The position numbers were made by a program, and so were the translations under genes. The notes beneath the pieces were generated by a model. The model did not search any database and was not told where the DNA came from. It saw only the letters and a list, made by a program, of their open reading frames with translations. A DNA stretch of 64,000 bases from Craterostigma plantagineum (lineage: Eukaryota > Streptophyta > Magnoliopsida > Lamiales > Linderniaceae): assembly GCA_027422505.1 (NCBI GenBank), contig JAPQWV010001421.1, forward strand, positions 25,001 through 89,000. Direction: 5' to 3'. This document shows positions 9,673-20,754 of this stretch, piece after piece. Every line of letters begins with the position of its first letter. Within the stretch, counting starts at the first letter, position 1.

Positions 9673-11238
9673 ATGGGATCAACATCAGCAATGTGTGGAT
9701 CTATGATGTCGTCTACAATCGGAATCACATGCTCTACCCTCACGGATTCTGAATTAGGAACCCTGAGGAGTGATTACCCTAAATTTGCAGCGAAATTTGA
9801 TGTCTCAGCCTATGCGGCACTAAAAGCTAGGTTACAGGGGTCTGAAATACTCAATACTCGAACTGAAGAGCGCCTACCACCGATTGGATCTCACTCTCGA
9901 CGCAGCTTTACGGTGACTCAACCAATTCGTGATCAGGCGTACCAGCCTACTGTTATGAGGAGTCCGGGGCCGCCTATACGAACGACGGGCAGCGTTTCAC
10001 CGACTGAATCTGAGACAGAGGAGGCCGGTGAAAGCAATCGGCTGCATAATCAGGTGCTAGAACAGGACATACAGAGCCAAGTTGGGATAGCCGCAGCCCC
10101 GGGAATGACTGGAAAGGGGATGAAGCCTTCGCCTAACAGGACCATTTTGAAGCCAAGCCAACCAGGTCAGGTCGTGGGTACGACAGCACAGCCTAGTTAT
10201 GCCAAAGTGCTACAGGGTGGAAACGATAAGGCCAAACGGCCCTGCCTCACATATGTGCCACCAGTGACTGGGGAGGGTGGTGTGATGGTTCAGCCAACAT
10301 GGGAGATAGCAGCTAAGGGACTTGAGCGCTGGAATCATACACTGGTGGGCTACTTCCTTGGCCGGAAACCCTACTACCCTAATGCTGAACGCTATTTCCG
10401 GTCAATCTGGTCCCAATTGGAGGAGGTACGAGCGACCAGTTCTGGCTTCTTCAAACTGAGGTTTAGCTCGGCTTTGGCAATGGAGGAGGCACTTGAAGGA
10501 GGACCCTGGATCTATCAAGGTCAACCTCTGTTTCTACAGGAATGGAGACCGGGACTCACATTGGAAAAGCAAGACCATAAGCATATTCCGACATGGGTGA
10601 AATTTCGAAACGTTCCGTTGGAATATTGGACCATGGAAGGACTAAGCACTATAGCTAGTGCGATAGGGAAGCCGCTGTTCCCGGATGCCATGACGATGAG
10701 TATGGAACGCATTGACTATGCCCGAGTCTGCGTGCTGAAGAACATTAAGGAGCCTTACCTGGATAGCTTTACATTGCGGCTGCCACGGCCAGATGATAGT
10801 GAAGCGGGCCTGGTCACAGTAAAGGTGGAACATGAATGGCGGCCTACTCCTTGCAAGATCTGCTCGGCCATCACTCACAGCCAATCCGCTTGCCCACAAA
10901 GGCAAATACAGAAGACGGCGCCTAAGGCCAAAGCAGCCAAGAACACGGTGGTCGTGCAGACAACGAAATGGCAAACAGCCGGCCGAAAGGGTAAGGATGC
11001 AGCGCAGCCTCCTCAGGTTCAGGTGCAGCCCAGCTTGATGAAGCAGGGGAAAGTGGCGACACCCGCAGCTGACCGAGCGGGGCCATCCACCCGACAGGAT
11101 TGTAACTCTTTTGCGGCTCTTGTGGACTTAGCTGACGAGGTGTTAGCGGGACCTCCTATATCTGAGGAGCTGGAATTAACAAAAGAGGGCAGCACACTCA
11201 AGGGCCTAAGCACCCTTCACCAATCTGTTACCCAATGA
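9673..11238 (+). CDS. LINE 'A' ORF1 (DUF4283 / CCHC zinc-knuckle protein)
   Basis: 521 codons, uninterrupted. Residues ~1-210 are hydrophilic and low in conservation. Residues ~210-380 match the DUF4283 region common in plant L1 ORF1 proteins (RWNHTLVGYFLG, then FFKLRFSS and GGPWIYQGQPLFLQEW). This is followed by a CCHC knuckle C-x2-C-x4-H-x4-C (CKICSAITHSQSAC) at residues ~394-407. The C-terminus is Gln/Lys-rich. Such proteins bind the element's RNA in the ribonucleoprotein used for retrotransposition. The stop overlaps the ORF2 start as ATGA (11235-11238), which suggests coupled or reinitiated translation of ORF2. The start was chosen as the first in-frame ATG (CCACCATGG context at 9673). 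Confidence 0.9.
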   Translation: MGSTSAMCGSMMSSTIGITCSTLTDSELGTLRSDYPKFAAKFDVSAYAALKARLQGSEILNTRTEERLPPIGSHSRRSFTVTQPIRDQAYQPTVMRSPGPPIRTTGSVSPTESETEEAGESNRLHNQVLEQDIQSQVGIAAAPGMTGKGMKPSPNRTILKPSQPGQVVGTTAQPSYAKVLQGGNDKAKRPCLTYVPPVTGEGGVMVQPTWEIAAKGLERWNHTLVGYFLGRKPYYPNAERYFRSIWSQLEEVRATSSGFFKLRFSSALAMEEALEGGPWIYQGQPLFLQEWRPGLTLEKQDHKHIPTWVKFRNVPLEYWTMEGLSTIASAIGKPLFPDAMTMSMERIDYARVCVLKNIKEPYLDSFTLRLPRPDDSEAGLVTVKVEHEWRPTPCKICSAITHSQSACPQRQIQKTAPKAKAAKNTVVVQTTKWQTAGRKGKDAAQPPQVQVQPSLMKQGKVATPAADRAGPSTRQDCNSFAALVDLADEVLAGPPISEELELTKEGSTLKGLSTLHQSVTQ

Positions 11239-12130
11239 TACACCTCTCCGTCTGGAATGTGCGTGGTCTAAACAAGTTAGACCACAGAGCGGCGGTGCGG
11301 GAACTTGTTCGAAAGTACGACATCAAGCTGTTGGGCTTAGTGGAGACGCGGGTATCAACCGTAAATGCGGAGTCTATCTCACAATCTGTAGCGGCATGGA
11401 GTTGGTTTTTTGACTATGATGCGGGACCGGGCTCAAGAATTTGGGTGGGATGGGATGCTCGTTATGCAACGGTGTCACTTGACAAAGTTTCTCCTCAAGC
11501 GATACACTGCACAGTCAGATCACTAGCAGATGGGGAGGAAACAGTAATATCGATAGTATATGGAGCAAACCAGCGTGCTGAGCGGATGGATCTGTGGAGG
11601 GAGATTATTGATGTCTCACAATCCTATGCTGGCAAACCATGGCTGGTTATGGGAGATTTTAACGCAATAGTAGGTTCACACGAGGCAAGAGGCGGATCTC
11701 CGAACCCTGCGGAGTGGGGGGACCTACTACAGTGTCTCACGCAATCAGATCTCAGCCCAGTACCATCAACGGGGCCATACTTTACATGGTTTTAATTAAT
11801 CACCAGCTGGGGCCTGCTGCAATTTGGCGCCGGCTGGACCGGATGGTCGCTAACCCTACGTGGTTCGCCCACTTTCCTGGCGCTCAATACAAGTGCGAAC
11901 TGCCAGCGACCTCAGACCATTGCCCTCTCATTCTGGCACAGACTGCTACAGCACCACGCAAGGCAGCGGCGTTTCGGTTCGACAATTGTTTGACGAAGGA
12001 CCTGCGATTCCTTCCCCTGATAGAGGAAGTCTGGCCAGTGCCGTGCGCAGGTGTACCGATGTTCTCGCTGGTCAAGCGCCTAAAGCTGCTAAAGCCGAGG
12101 CTTAAGCAGCTAAGGAAGGAGATAGGCAAC
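11235..12130 (+). pseudogene. LINE 'A' ORF2, 5' part (endonuclease), split by Athila
   Basis: The start codon overlaps the ORF1 stop. The frame encodes an exonuclease-endonuclease-phosphatase domain: WNVRGLN near the N-terminus, LVETR (catalytic Glu), GDFN, and SDHCPL (Ser-Asp-His) further on. This is the nickase that opens target DNA. A small indel at about 11793 shifts the frame inside the motif before NHQLGP; reading continues in another frame from 11714 onward to 12130. There the Athila LTR begins, and the same frame resumes at 25134. Apart from that frameshift and the insertion I see no damage. Confidence 0.9.
12126..12130. other. Target-site duplication (left) of the Athila insertion
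   Basis: GCAAC immediately before the 5' LTR (TGAT...) is repeated at 25129-25133 immediately after the 3' LTR (...ATCA). Removing the element plus one copy restores an uninterrupted LINE ORF2 reading frame. Confidence 0.95.
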
Positions 12131-13532
12131 TGATAAACGCATTTCAATGCGTTTATCGTAATATTTATTCAGGGTATAATAGAGCGTTAGCAATTAAATT
12201 ACGCATTTATTCGATATATTTACACTTGTTTGATTGTTGAAGGAGCTTAGGACGAGTTTCGGACGAAAACGAGCGAAAACGAGGCAAAACGGAGCGAAAT
12301 GGGCAACACTGCCCTCGGTCACGGCCAGACGCAATACGCGTCACGGTCGTGACGAGGGACAGTACGCGACAGAGAAGAACGCTGGTGATGGTCACGGCCG
12401 TGACGCTTAACGCGTCTGGCCGTGACGCGAGGCAGAGAGGTGCGCTGATCATGGTCACGGCCGTGACCTCCAATGCACTTGGCCGTGACCTGGGGCAGAA
12501 AGTGACGAGACGCGGACGATGATGGTCACGGCCGTGACGGCCCATGTCCCAGGCCGTGACCGACTCGGGAATCAGTATAAAAAGCCCAAATTCGACCCAG
12601 AATCGACACAACTCACCAGAGATCAATTCCCAATCATCCAGAGACGAAATTAGGGCGAAAAGAACAGGAAATCCCGTCCCAGAGCGCAAGAGACGGATCA
12701 ACGAAGAATCCACGGCGAATTAACGAAGAACGAAGATCTTTCCCCAAGATCACCCCAGATTCATCAGTAGGAAAGATCATGAGTTCTTCGGCTTTATCTT
12801 TCAATTCTTTCGTAGTTTTTCCCTTTATTATGAGTAGCTAAATCCCGTTGTGTTTGGGATTAGATGAACGCTAGAATAATTCGCAGTTAAGACATATATT
12901 ATCGTGACTTTGTGCTATTGACTATTTATCGTTCTATGAATATGTTTCGTTGCTTTAATATGTCTATGTGTTAAAGTGATTGCTTGGAAAAACGTTTAGG
13001 GCGACAGCTAAATAACGTTTAGGCCGTTCATAGAAGATAGGATTCGAGTATAGGGCGAAAGCAAATACTCGAGCCTCGCGTTAGTAATTCGTGAATTTTA
13101 GATTCCCGCGAGCGTTTAGGGCGACAGCAAACTCGCAAGCGGGCAGGAAATTACTGCGATTTAGTCTTAAGCACTTAGGAGCGATTTTATTGTCTTAGCT
13201 GTAAATACCTAGCGGGATTCGAATCCCGAGCACGTCTTTATCATCTGGAAACTCTCGTATCAGTTAGTCGCGTCCTTTGAATTTCTGATTGAATTAGGAG
13301 TGGTCTGTTAGGTTGAGTCGTCAAACAATTTGCGTATTTTCTTTAGGCTAAATATCGAGTCGATTAGGTCATTACTAGTACTTGATTTATTCCTTGTGTT
13401 CGATACTCGTTTACTCACTTTACTGCACTACAAACGATGGGTTCACTGCCTATCGCACGTTGGTGATAGTAATTAGGTTTACGTTTTATTTTATCACTTG
13501 TCGCACTTTCATCACTCACTACGTGTCGATCA
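12131..13532 (+). repeat. 5' LTR of Athila
   Basis: Begins TGATAAACGC with an adjoining inverted copy (AAACGCATTTCAATGCGTTT, 12135-12154) and ends GTGTCGATCA. U3 carries four palindrome units (12317-12560) directly upstream of TATAAAAA at 12576-12583, which is probably the element promoter. Open frames in the LTR arise from the palindromes and occur in both LTRs. Confidence 0.95.
12317..12583 (+). promoter_or_regulatory. Palindrome array plus TATA box in the Athila 5' LTR
   Basis: GTCACGGCCGTGAC (or a one-mismatch form) starts at 12340, 12391, 12454 and 12525. Each is paired with a nearby half-site, and GC-rich spacers contain GGCAGA. The array is followed within 20 bp by CAGTATAAAAAGCCC. 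The 3' LTR repeats this layout (23913-24179) with three substitutions in or near the array. Confidence 0.8.
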
Positions 13533-13538
13533 AGTTTT

Positions 13539-13556
13539 TGGCGCCGTTGCCGGGGA
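13539..13556 (+). other. Athila primer-binding site, tRNA-Asp type
   Basis: TGGCGCCGTTGCCGGGGA starts 7 bp after the LTR end. This is the well-known Athila PBS, complementary to the 3' end of tRNA-Asp. Confidence 0.95.
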
Positions 13557-13762
13557 ATAGATTGATATTAGGAACACCGTAGTTCGGTAATTTAGCCACT
13601 TTTATTTGACGTCTTTATTTGCTATTACTACTTGCGTTATTTGTGTTATTTGTGTTATTTGTTTCCTGCGTCATTAGTACTATCGTAATCTTTTCGACGT
13701 TTTTATTATTCCTTTGCTAATTTCTTGTGTTTTCACATATTGAAGGCACGATTCAGCGGTGA
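13557..13762 (+). other. Athila leader between PBS and gag
   Basis: AT-rich, with three copies of GTGTTATTT / GCGTTATTT near 13631-13665. No coding sequence; it would be the untranslated leader and possible packaging region. Confidence 0.6.
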
Positions 13763-15109
13763 ATGACCCGAAGCCATCCATCGGGTCCCATCGTTGACGC
13801 AGACCCGGATTTCGAGCGGAAGTTACGAAGGAAACTGAAGTACGATACCGAAGGAGCATCCACTAGCTCTCACGACCGTTTAGTTAGCTATTCAGAGGAT
13901 AGTTCGCAGGAATCCACCCAAAACTCACGTGCAGAAACCACCGTAGATAGTCTCAATACAGAAGTGGACATGGCGGACCATCGAGTGCCCGTCCACAACG
14001 TTCCGGAGGAGGAGCCATCACTTCAAGACCTCCTCAAAAATGCCGCACTAGGCGGTACTGAATCGGCGATCGTCATTCCGCCGATAGAGAATAACAACTT
14101 CGAACTGAAGCACTCCTGGCTTCAGATGATTTTTCAGACAGCCCAGTTCGAGGGTAATCCCGACGACGACCCTTACTCACATCTTAAGGCATTCCTAACG
14201 GTGACAGACACCATCAAGATTAATGGGGTCCCGGGCGATGCAATCAAGTTGATGCTATTCCCATTCTCACTCAAGTTCAGAGCAAGGGACTGGTTGGATA
14301 TGTTGCCACCAAGGTCGATCACCACCTGGGAGGAGATGCGAGCCGCTTTCATCAACCATTACTTCCCACTGACGAAGGTGCTACGGCTGAAGACGGAGAT
14401 TTCCCTATTTCACCAGAAGGACTCAGAGAACCTGTACGAAGTGTGGGAGCGTTATAAGGCCTTATTAAAGAGGTGCCCGCAGCACGGGATGTCGAAGGCA
14501 GCCCAGATCAACCGATTCCATGAGGGGCTCAACGATCAGACTGTTCATATGTTAGACGGAGCCGCAGGAGGAGGACTCGTGAAGCTTAATGCCACCGACG
14601 CGTGGAATTTAATCGAGGACTATTCGAGGAACAGCTTCATGAGGGGCAATACCAGGATGAAGACACCCGGTGTATTTGGAGTTAGCCAGGAGACAGCCAC
14701 TAATGCTAAGATCGAGGCGCTTCAGCAGCAACTTGCCTCGACGAACTCCCAGTTGCAGACGGTGATTGGCGCATTACTTCCCAAGTCTGGGCAGGCGCAG
14801 CCCGTGAACGCCGTAGCCACCACCACACCAACGCAGCACACACCGTACGTGCCCTTATGCGGAATTTGCGGCGCTGCCCACGAGACCTCAGAATGCCAAC
14901 TTGGCCAGTCATTGGAGCACGTCGACTATATGGGCAACTACCAAGGCGGCCAACGGAGTTTCCAACCTCGGGCACATCCTAACTTGGCGTACGGGAATCA
15001 GAACCATCAGAGCCAAGGACCACCAGGATTTCAGCCCGATCTTCCGGATTCCAAAACGGGCCACCACGACAATACCAGAACGCGCCCGCGGGAGGATCCG
15101 ACGACATGA
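13763..15109 (+). CDS. gag: Athila Gag polyprotein
   Basis: 448 codons, intact. After a charged N-terminus the retrotransposon Gag capsid region runs from about residue 105 to 300 ([50 protein letters not shown]). A single Athila-type zinc knuckle [13 protein letters not shown] (C-x2-C-x3-H-x4-C) lies at about residue 366, followed by a Gln/Pro/Gly-rich tail. It would form the particle core. The stop codon overlaps the next ORF as ATGA at 15106-15109. In most Athila elements gag and pol read on in one frame, so this is either a single-base change or a real stop/restart. Confidence 0.93.
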   Translation: MTRSHPSGPIVDADPDFERKLRRKLKYDTEGASTSSHDRLVSYSEDSSQESTQNSRAETTVDSLNTEVDMADHRVPVHNVPEEEPSLQDLLKNAALGGTESAIVIPPIENNNFELKHSWLQMIFQTAQFEGNPDDDPYSHLKAFLTVTDTIKINGVPGDAIKLMLFPFSLKFRARDWLDMLPPRSITTWEEMRAAFINHYFPLTKVLRLKTEISLFHQKDSENLYEVWERYKALLKRCPQHGMSKAAQINRFHEGLNDQTVHMLDGAAGGGLVKLNATDAWNLIEDYSRNSFMRGNTRMKTPGVFGVSQETATNAKIEALQQQLASTNSQLQTVIGALLPKSGQAQPVNAVATTTPTQHTPYVPLCGICGAAHETSECQLGQSLEHVDYMGNYQGGQRSFQPRAHPNLAYGNQNHQSQGPPGFQPDLPDSKTGHHDNTRTRPREDPTT

Positions 15110-18100
15110 GGGAGATGAAGGACATGATGAAGACGCTTCTCACGAACTTCAGCAGCACCACCGCAGCCCACGAGAGCCGAATGACAAAGATGGAGGAGTA
15201 CATGGAGGCGAATGACTTGCGTGCTCAGAACACGGACGCCTCGCTCAAAAAGCTGGAGCAGCAGATGGGCCAGATGGCAAAGCAGTTAGCCGGGCGTACC
15301 CAGGGATCGCTCCCAAGCTACACCGAGCCGAATCCTAAGGAGTACTGCAAGACGGTGACGCTGAGGAACGGGCGAGAACCACAAGAAGTGCCCGCCAAAA
15401 AGAAGGACAAGGAGAATACCAACTTCGAGAGCCACGACGAGCCCGAAGTTGAGGAGGTCAGGGGTGACGACGCCGAGAAGGCCGACGCTGAGAAGGAGAA
15501 GGTCGAGCCCGAAAAGGATAAGGTGACGGAGATTCAGCGGCCACCGGTGAAGCCATACCAACCGAAGATCCCGTACCCGGCCCGACTGAAAAAGGACAAG
15601 AACGAGGCGCAGTTTGGTAAATTTATGGGTATGTGTAAGGAATTACATATTAACTTACCTTTTGTTGAAGCTATTACGCAGATGCCCAGCTTCGCCAAGT
15701 TCTTGAAGGACTTGCTGACGAACAGAAGGAAGCTCGAACACGTCTCCACCGTCTGCCTACGAGGGGAGTGCTCAGCGATCCTCCAAAGCAAGATTCCTAA
15801 GAAGCTAAAAGACCCAGGGAGTTTTACTATTCCCTGTCTTATAGGAGATTTAGTAATCGAACGTGCGTTAGCTGACTTAGGCGCTAGTATTAATCTCATG
15901 CCGTATTCTATGTTTAAGCGTCTAGGTCTAGGTGAACCGCGACCCACTAGGATGAGCCTCCAATTAGCTGATAGATCATTAAAGTACCCTCGAGGTGTTA
16001 TCGAGGATGTCTTGGTTAAAGTAGATAAGTTTGTGATTCCCGCAGATTTCGTTATCTTAAATATGGAGGAAGACGAAAATGTCCCCTTGATTTTAGGTAG
16101 ACCATTCTTAGCCACGGGGGAGACCATGATAGACGTTAGAAACGGGACGTTAACCTTGACGGTAGATGGGGAAAAGGTTACCTTTGATATGGCCGACTCA
16201 ATGAAAAAGAGTAGCGAGCAGGATGATAAGTGTTATTTCTTAGACGTATTTGAGCACGACTTTCTCTTTTCCGTGCAAGGTCTGTCACAGGTCGGCGATC
16301 ACGACATACACACGCTTATGGCAATCGACGAGTGTGGGGAGGAAGTCGACGAGCCTATTGTAACCATCGATGAAAGCGGCGAAGAGGACAAGGAGAAGAG
16401 CTCAGTTGAGGAACCGCCGGTCCTAGAATTAAAGCCGCTGCCCGACCACCTCGAGTACGCGTTTCTGAACAATAATGGAGGGCTGTCGGTCATAATCTCC
16501 TCAAACCTCGATGATGGGCAGAAGGATCAGCTTTTAGACGTGTTGAAGACGCACAAGAAGGCCCTGGCATGGAAGATATCCGACATAAGGGGTATCAATC
16601 CCAGCTACTGCACACACAAGATCCTCATGGAGGATGACTTCAAGCCGGTTGCTCAACGTCAAAGGCGCCTCAATCCCAACATGAAGGACGTTGTCAAGAA
16701 GGAAGTAATCAAGCTGCTAGACGCGGGGATGATCTATCCCATCTCAGACAGCGCATGGGTCAGCCCGGTCCAAGTAGTCCCAAAGAAGGGAGGCATGACG
16801 GTCGTCACCAACGATAAGAACGAACTGATCCCGACGAGAACCGTAACCGGATGGCGCGTCTGTATAGACTACAGGAAGTTGAATGATGCGACGAGAAAAG
16901 ATCATTTTCCCCTACCTTTTATTGATCAGATGTTAGAAAAATTAGCAGGTCACTCATTCTATTGTTTCCTTGATGGTTTGTCAGGTTATCTACAGATTCC
17001 TATAGCACCCGAGGACCAGGAGAAGACGACGTTTACGTGCCCATTCGGAACGTTCGCGTACCGAAGGATGCCATTCGGATTATGCAATGCCCCAGCCACC
17101 TTCCAGCGATGCATGATGGCCATATTCGACGAACTGGTAGGTGAGGTAATGGAGGTATTTATGGACGACTTCTCTGTTTTCGGTTACTCGTTTGATGCAT
17201 GTTTATCGAATCTAAAGCTCGTGCTCGCACGATGCGAGGAAACAAATCTGGCACTTAATTGGGAAAAGTGCCATTTCATGGTTCGAGAGGGTATAGTTCT
17301 CGGTCATAAGATTTCTTCTAAAGGAATCGAAGTGGACCGAGCTAAGTTAGAGACGATAGAAAAATTGCCTGTTCCATCGAACGTGAAGTCGATTAGAAGT
17401 TTTCTAGGACATGCGGGATTTTATCGTAGATTTATCAAAGACTTTTCAAAAATCGCACGTCCTATGTCTAGATTGTTAGAGAAAGATGCCCCGTTTGATT
17501 TCAATGACGAATGCCTGCATGCTTTCAATTTACTTAAGGAGAGACTTATCGCAGCACCTATTATGGTTGCCCCCGACTGGGGGCTGCCCTTTGAACTAAT
17601 GTGCGATGCTAGTGACTATGCAGTTGGGGCCGTGCTAGGGCAGCGTAAGGACAACCACTTCAGGCCGATCTATTACGCGAGTAAGACGTTAGACGCAGCC
17701 CAGGCCAATTACACGACCACCGAGAAGGAGCTGTTGGCCGTCGTGTTTGCTTTCGACAAGTTCAGGTCATATTTAATCCTGTCTAAAGTTATTGTTTTTA
17801 CTGACCACTCTGCTCTCAAGTACTTGTTAGCAAAGCCCGACGCCAAGCCAAGACTAATTCGGTGGATCCTGCTACTGCAAGAGTTCGATATAGAGATCCG
17901 CGACAAGAAGGGTGCGGAGAACCTAGCGGCAGATCACCTCTCCCGACTAGAGGAGTCCGAGATATACAATAAGAACGAGAGGGCAATACACGATCGGTTC
18001 CCAGACGAGCACCTCTACGCGATACACGTAGTAAGTAACGACGCCCCTTGGTTTGCAGATTACGCTAACTACCTTGTCGCGAGGGTCCTACCAAAGGAAT

Positions 18101-19230
18101 ACACGAGTCAGCAAAAGAAGAAATTCTTTTCTGACTTGAGGTACTACTTTTGGGAAGACCCGTATCTTTTCAGGCGGTGTGCAGACCAGGTAATACGGCG
18201 ATGCGTGGCTGCCCCGGAATCGACGCAGATCCTTAGACATTGCCACAATGGACCGACCGGAGGGCATTATGCAGCAAATCGTACCGCTCAGAAGGTGTTG
18301 GAGAGCGGATTCTACACGATCTTCAAGGACGCGCAAAGGTACGTTGACACTTGTGATCAGTGTCAGCGCGCAGGTAATATTTCTAAACGCGACGAAATGC
18401 CCCAGAACTTCATCTTAGTTTGCAAAATTTTCGATGTATGGGGTATTGATTTCATGGGCCCATTTCCTAGCTCGTACAACAATAAGTACATCCTAGTCGC
18501 TGTCGATTATGTTTCTAAGTGGGCCGAGGCGCAAGCCTTACCCACGAATGATGCTAGGGTAGTCGTTAGATTTTTGCGAGCATTGTTTTCACGTTTTGGG
18601 GCACCTAGATGCATCATAAGTGATAGAGGCACTCACTTTTGTAACACCCAGTTTGCACGCACGTTAGAACGTTACGGTGTTAAGCATAGCCTATCCACCC
18701 CGTACCATCCCCAAGCTAGTGGTCAAGTCGAAGTAGTAAATCGCGAGTTAAAACGTATTCTAGAGAAAACCATAGAGGGGAACCGTAGGGAATGGGCAAA
18801 TAAGTTAAATGATGCACTTTGGGCATATAGAACTGCATATAAGACTCCCATAGGCACTACACCATATAGATTAGTCTATGGAAAAGCATGCCATCTTCCC
18901 GTGGAAATAGAGCATAAGGCATATTGGGCCATTAAGTCCTTGGATCTTGATTTGGGGAACGCCGGCGGAAAGCGGCAACTCCAAATCAACGAATTAGACG
19001 AGTGGCGTTTATCGGCCTACGATAACGCCCGCATGTATAAGGAACGCTCCAAAGCCTATCATGATAAAAAGATTAGGCAAAGGCGAGAGTTTCAGGAAGG
19101 GGACCAAGTCCTTCTTTTTAACTCTCGACTTAGGCTTTTTTCTGGCAAGCTTAGATCACGCTGGTCAGGACCGTTCACTGTTACCCGAGTTTTCCCTTAT
19201 GGTACTGTTGAGATTTCAGGAATGGAGTAG
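15106..19230 (+). CDS. pol: Athila Pol polyprotein (protease, RT, RNase H, integrase)
   Basis: 1374 codons. The N-terminal ~180 residues look like the Gag C-terminal coiled-coil and KE-rich region. Protease: [10 protein letters not shown] at about residue 255. [14 protein letters not shown] near 583 and the catalytic FMDDFSVF near 685 (F-x-D-D form). RNase [13 protein letters not shown] near 832. Integrase: His/Cys zinc region (H-x3-H, then CDQC) near 1045-1090, then DDE residues in [14 protein letters not shown] and QVEVVNREL. All catalytic residues I looked for are present. A TAG at 19228-19230 interrupts the C-terminal tail: the same frame stays open to a TGA near 19329, about 32 codons later, with sequence (FKVNGHRLKHYL) typical of the Athila pol end. 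Confidence 0.93.
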   Translation: MREMKDMMKTLLTNFSSTTAAHESRMTKMEEYMEANDLRAQNTDASLKKLEQQMGQMAKQLAGRTQGSLPSYTEPNPKEYCKTVTLRNGREPQEVPAKKKDKENTNFESHDEPEVEEVRGDDAEKADAEKEKVEPEKDKVTEIQRPPVKPYQPKIPYPARLKKDKNEAQFGKFMGMCKELHINLPFVEAITQMPSFAKFLKDLLTNRRKLEHVSTVCLRGECSAILQSKIPKKLKDPGSFTIPCLIGDLVIERALADLGASINLMPYSMFKRLGLGEPRPTRMSLQLADRSLKYPRGVIEDVLVKVDKFVIPADFVILNMEEDENVPLILGRPFLATGETMIDVRNGTLTLTVDGEKVTFDMADSMKKSSEQDDKCYFLDVFEHDFLFSVQGLSQVGDHDIHTLMAIDECGEEVDEPIVTIDESGEEDKEKSSVEEPPVLELKPLPDHLEYAFLNNNGGLSVIISSNLDDGQKDQLLDVLKTHKKALAWKISDIRGINPSYCTHKILMEDDFKPVAQRQRRLNPNMKDVVKKEVIKLLDAGMIYPISDSAWVSPVQVVPKKGGMTVVTNDKNELIPTRTVTGWRVCIDYRKLNDATRKDHFPLPFIDQMLEKLAGHSFYCFLDGLSGYLQIPIAPEDQEKTTFTCPFGTFAYRRMPFGLCNAPATFQRCMMAIFDELVGEVMEVFMDDFSVFGYSFDACLSNLKLVLARCEETNLALNWEKCHFMVREGIVLGHKISSKGIEVDRAKLETIEKLPVPSNVKSIRSFLGHAGFYRRFIKDFSKIARPMSRLLEKDAPFDFNDECLHAFNLLKERLIAAPIMVAPDWGLPFELMCDASDYAVGAVLGQRKDNHFRPIYYASKTLDAAQANYTTTEKELLAVVFAFDKFRSYLILSKVIVFTDHSALKYLLAKPDAKPRLIRWILLLQEFDIEIRDKKGAENLAADHLSRLEESEIYNKNERAIHDRFPDEHLYAIHVVSNDAPWFADYANYLVARVLPKEYTSQQKKKFFSDLRYYFWEDPYLFRRCADQVIRRCVAAPESTQILRHCHNGPTGGHYAANRTAQKVLESGFYTIFKDAQRYVDTCDQCQRAGNISKRDEMPQNFILVCKIFDVWGIDFMGPFPSSYNNKYILVAVDYVSKWAEAQALPTNDARVVVRFLRALFSRFGAPRCIISDRGTHFCNTQFARTLERYGVKHSLSTPYHPQASGQVEVVNRELKRILEKTIEGNRREWANKLNDALWAYRTAYKTPIGTTPYRLVYGKACHLPVEIEHKAYWAIKSLDLDLGNAGGKRQLQINELDEWRLSAYDNARMYKERSKAYHDKKIRQRREFQEGDQVLLFNSRLRLFSGKLRSRWSGPFTVTRVFPYGTVEISGME

Positions 19231-19438
19231 GGTACTTTTAAGGTGAACGGCCATAGGTTGAAGCATTATCTCGCAGGCGAGGAAGACGGGACCGAGAAGG
19301 AAGTACTGTACTTGGACTTCAAAAATTGAGCGATCAACGGAACGTCCGGCTAAAGACGGTAAAGTAAGCGCTCATTGGGAGGCAACCCAGGTATTTTTAT
19401 TTATGTCTTAAGTTAGTTAAAAAAAAAAAAAAAAAAGG
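19231..19438 (+). other. Tail of pol after the premature stop, and start of the spacer
   Basis: 19231-19329 is the separated pol C-terminus. It is followed by GCTCATTGGGAGGCAACCCA, a sequence familiar from the region downstream of pol in Athila elements, and an 18-nt A run at 19420-19437. Confidence 0.7.
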
Positions 19439-19440
19439 CG

Positions 19441-19990
19441 GTCACGGCCAACTGCTTAAGCAGTCACGGCCGTGACGTGCATATCTATGCACACTGCCTG
19501 GTGTCACGGCCAGAGGCTTAAGCCATCACGGCCGTGACCTCGCCCAGACACGATTAGGCATTCACTGCCTGGCGTCACGGCCAACGGCTTAACCGTCACG
19601 GCCGTGACCCGTATATAAAAAAAAAAAATGTATATATATTAGTGTCACGGCCCACTGCTCAAGCAGTCACGGCCGTGACGGGCCCGCGAGGAACTCTCTG
19701 CCTCAGGTCACGGCCAACTGCTTAAGCAGTCACGGCCGTGACACAGCCCAGCGGCATCTACTGCCCATCGTCACGGCCAACGCCATAAGGCGTCACGGCC
19801 GTGACGGCCTATAAAAAAAAAAAAAAAAATTAAATTAATTAAAAAAAAAAAAAAAAATTACCCCGATTTGGTCACGGCTCGTGACATATGAGTCACGGCC
19901 GTGACGTGTGGCAGAGGCTCACACTGCCTCGGGTCACGGCCAAGACCTTTGAAGGTCACGGCCGTGACCCTCACGGATTTAATACTAAAA
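19441..19990 (+). repeat. Palindrome array between pol and the third ORF, in three TATA-ending modules
   Basis: GTCACGGCCGTGAC (one copy with a single mismatch) starts at 19463, 19525, 19595, 19666, 19729, 19792, 19892 and 19955. Spacings are 62, 70, 71, 63, 63, 100 and 63. Each is preceded by a half-site GTCACGGCC and a second palindrome such as CTGCTTAAGCAG, so each unit could fold as a nested hairpin. Palindromes 1-3 are followed by TATATAAAAA (19612), 4-6 by CTATAAAAA (19809), and 7-8 by TTAATACTAAAAA (~19979). The first two TATA-like boxes are about 198 bp apart, so the array has a higher-order period. The LTR has the same palindrome-plus-TATA design. Confidence 0.88.
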
Positions 19991-20754
19991 ATCCGACTTT
20001 TTCTCTATTTCTTCCCTTTCTCCCCCATTTCTTCCTCTCTTCCTCCCCTTTCGTTTCCCCACTTCCCTTCCACCGCCGCCGACCGCCGCCGCGTCCCCAA
20101 ACTCCGGCGACATCAACAAGTAAACCCTCAACCCCATTTAATTCGATTAAGAGCACAAGGTATGATTTTCGCCCTTTTTATTCCAAACTTTGGTAACTAT
20201 GCTCGTAATTGCTAATTCATGGATGCTATTTACTATAATTCGTTCACTATGTGCCATAGTTGCTACAGATTCGCTTAATTACGTGAATTTGAGGTTAAAA
20301 TTCGAAATTTCTACGAAGAACCCTAATTTCGAATTTGGGGCTTTTCAAAATTGAACTCAATTTCATGTTTTTCGTGCTATGTTAGGATGATATCCATGAC
20401 AATGACACCTTGGGTATGCTTAATTACGTTGATTGAATTTCGAAATCCTACGACAAACCCTAGTTTTCGTTACTTAGGGGATTTCCGTAATTGGGTCTAA
20501 TTGGTCGTTGTTCTTGCTAACTTAAGATGACTACTTACTAATGAAACGTTGGGTATGCCTAGTTCGTCGTTTCAGTGCATTAATCTTCGACTTGATATGC
20601 TTCCCAAACTTGCCTGCCACATGCTCGATAAAATGCCAATTTGAGCCTTTCATGTGTTTGCATACGCGAATTACTACGTCGTCGCTATTTTGGTCGAGTC
20701 GAGCTGTTATCATACAATTATTTTTTTTAGCTCACATCGTTTATTTCAGGTACT
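19980..20754 (+). promoter_or_regulatory. Candidate internal promoter, CT-rich leader and 5'-UTR intron of the third ORF
   Basis: Downstream of the palindrome array comes a pyrimidine-rich run (about 19999-20075), then a GC-rich stretch, as in many plant gene leaders. A good splice donor AAG|GTATGA sits at 20160 and an acceptor TTATTTCAG| ends at 20749, five bases before the ATG at 20755, giving a 590-nt AT-richer intron. Splicing would also fit expression from a genomic RNA, as proposed for Athila envelope-position ORFs. Both are inference; no transcript evidence is available. Confidence 0.5.

Noticed and set aside
12207..12713. 168-codon minus-strand ORFs in both Athila LTRs (also 23803-24309)
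   Set aside because: They read through the palindrome array and TATA region. Identity between copies reflects LTR identity, not selection on protein.
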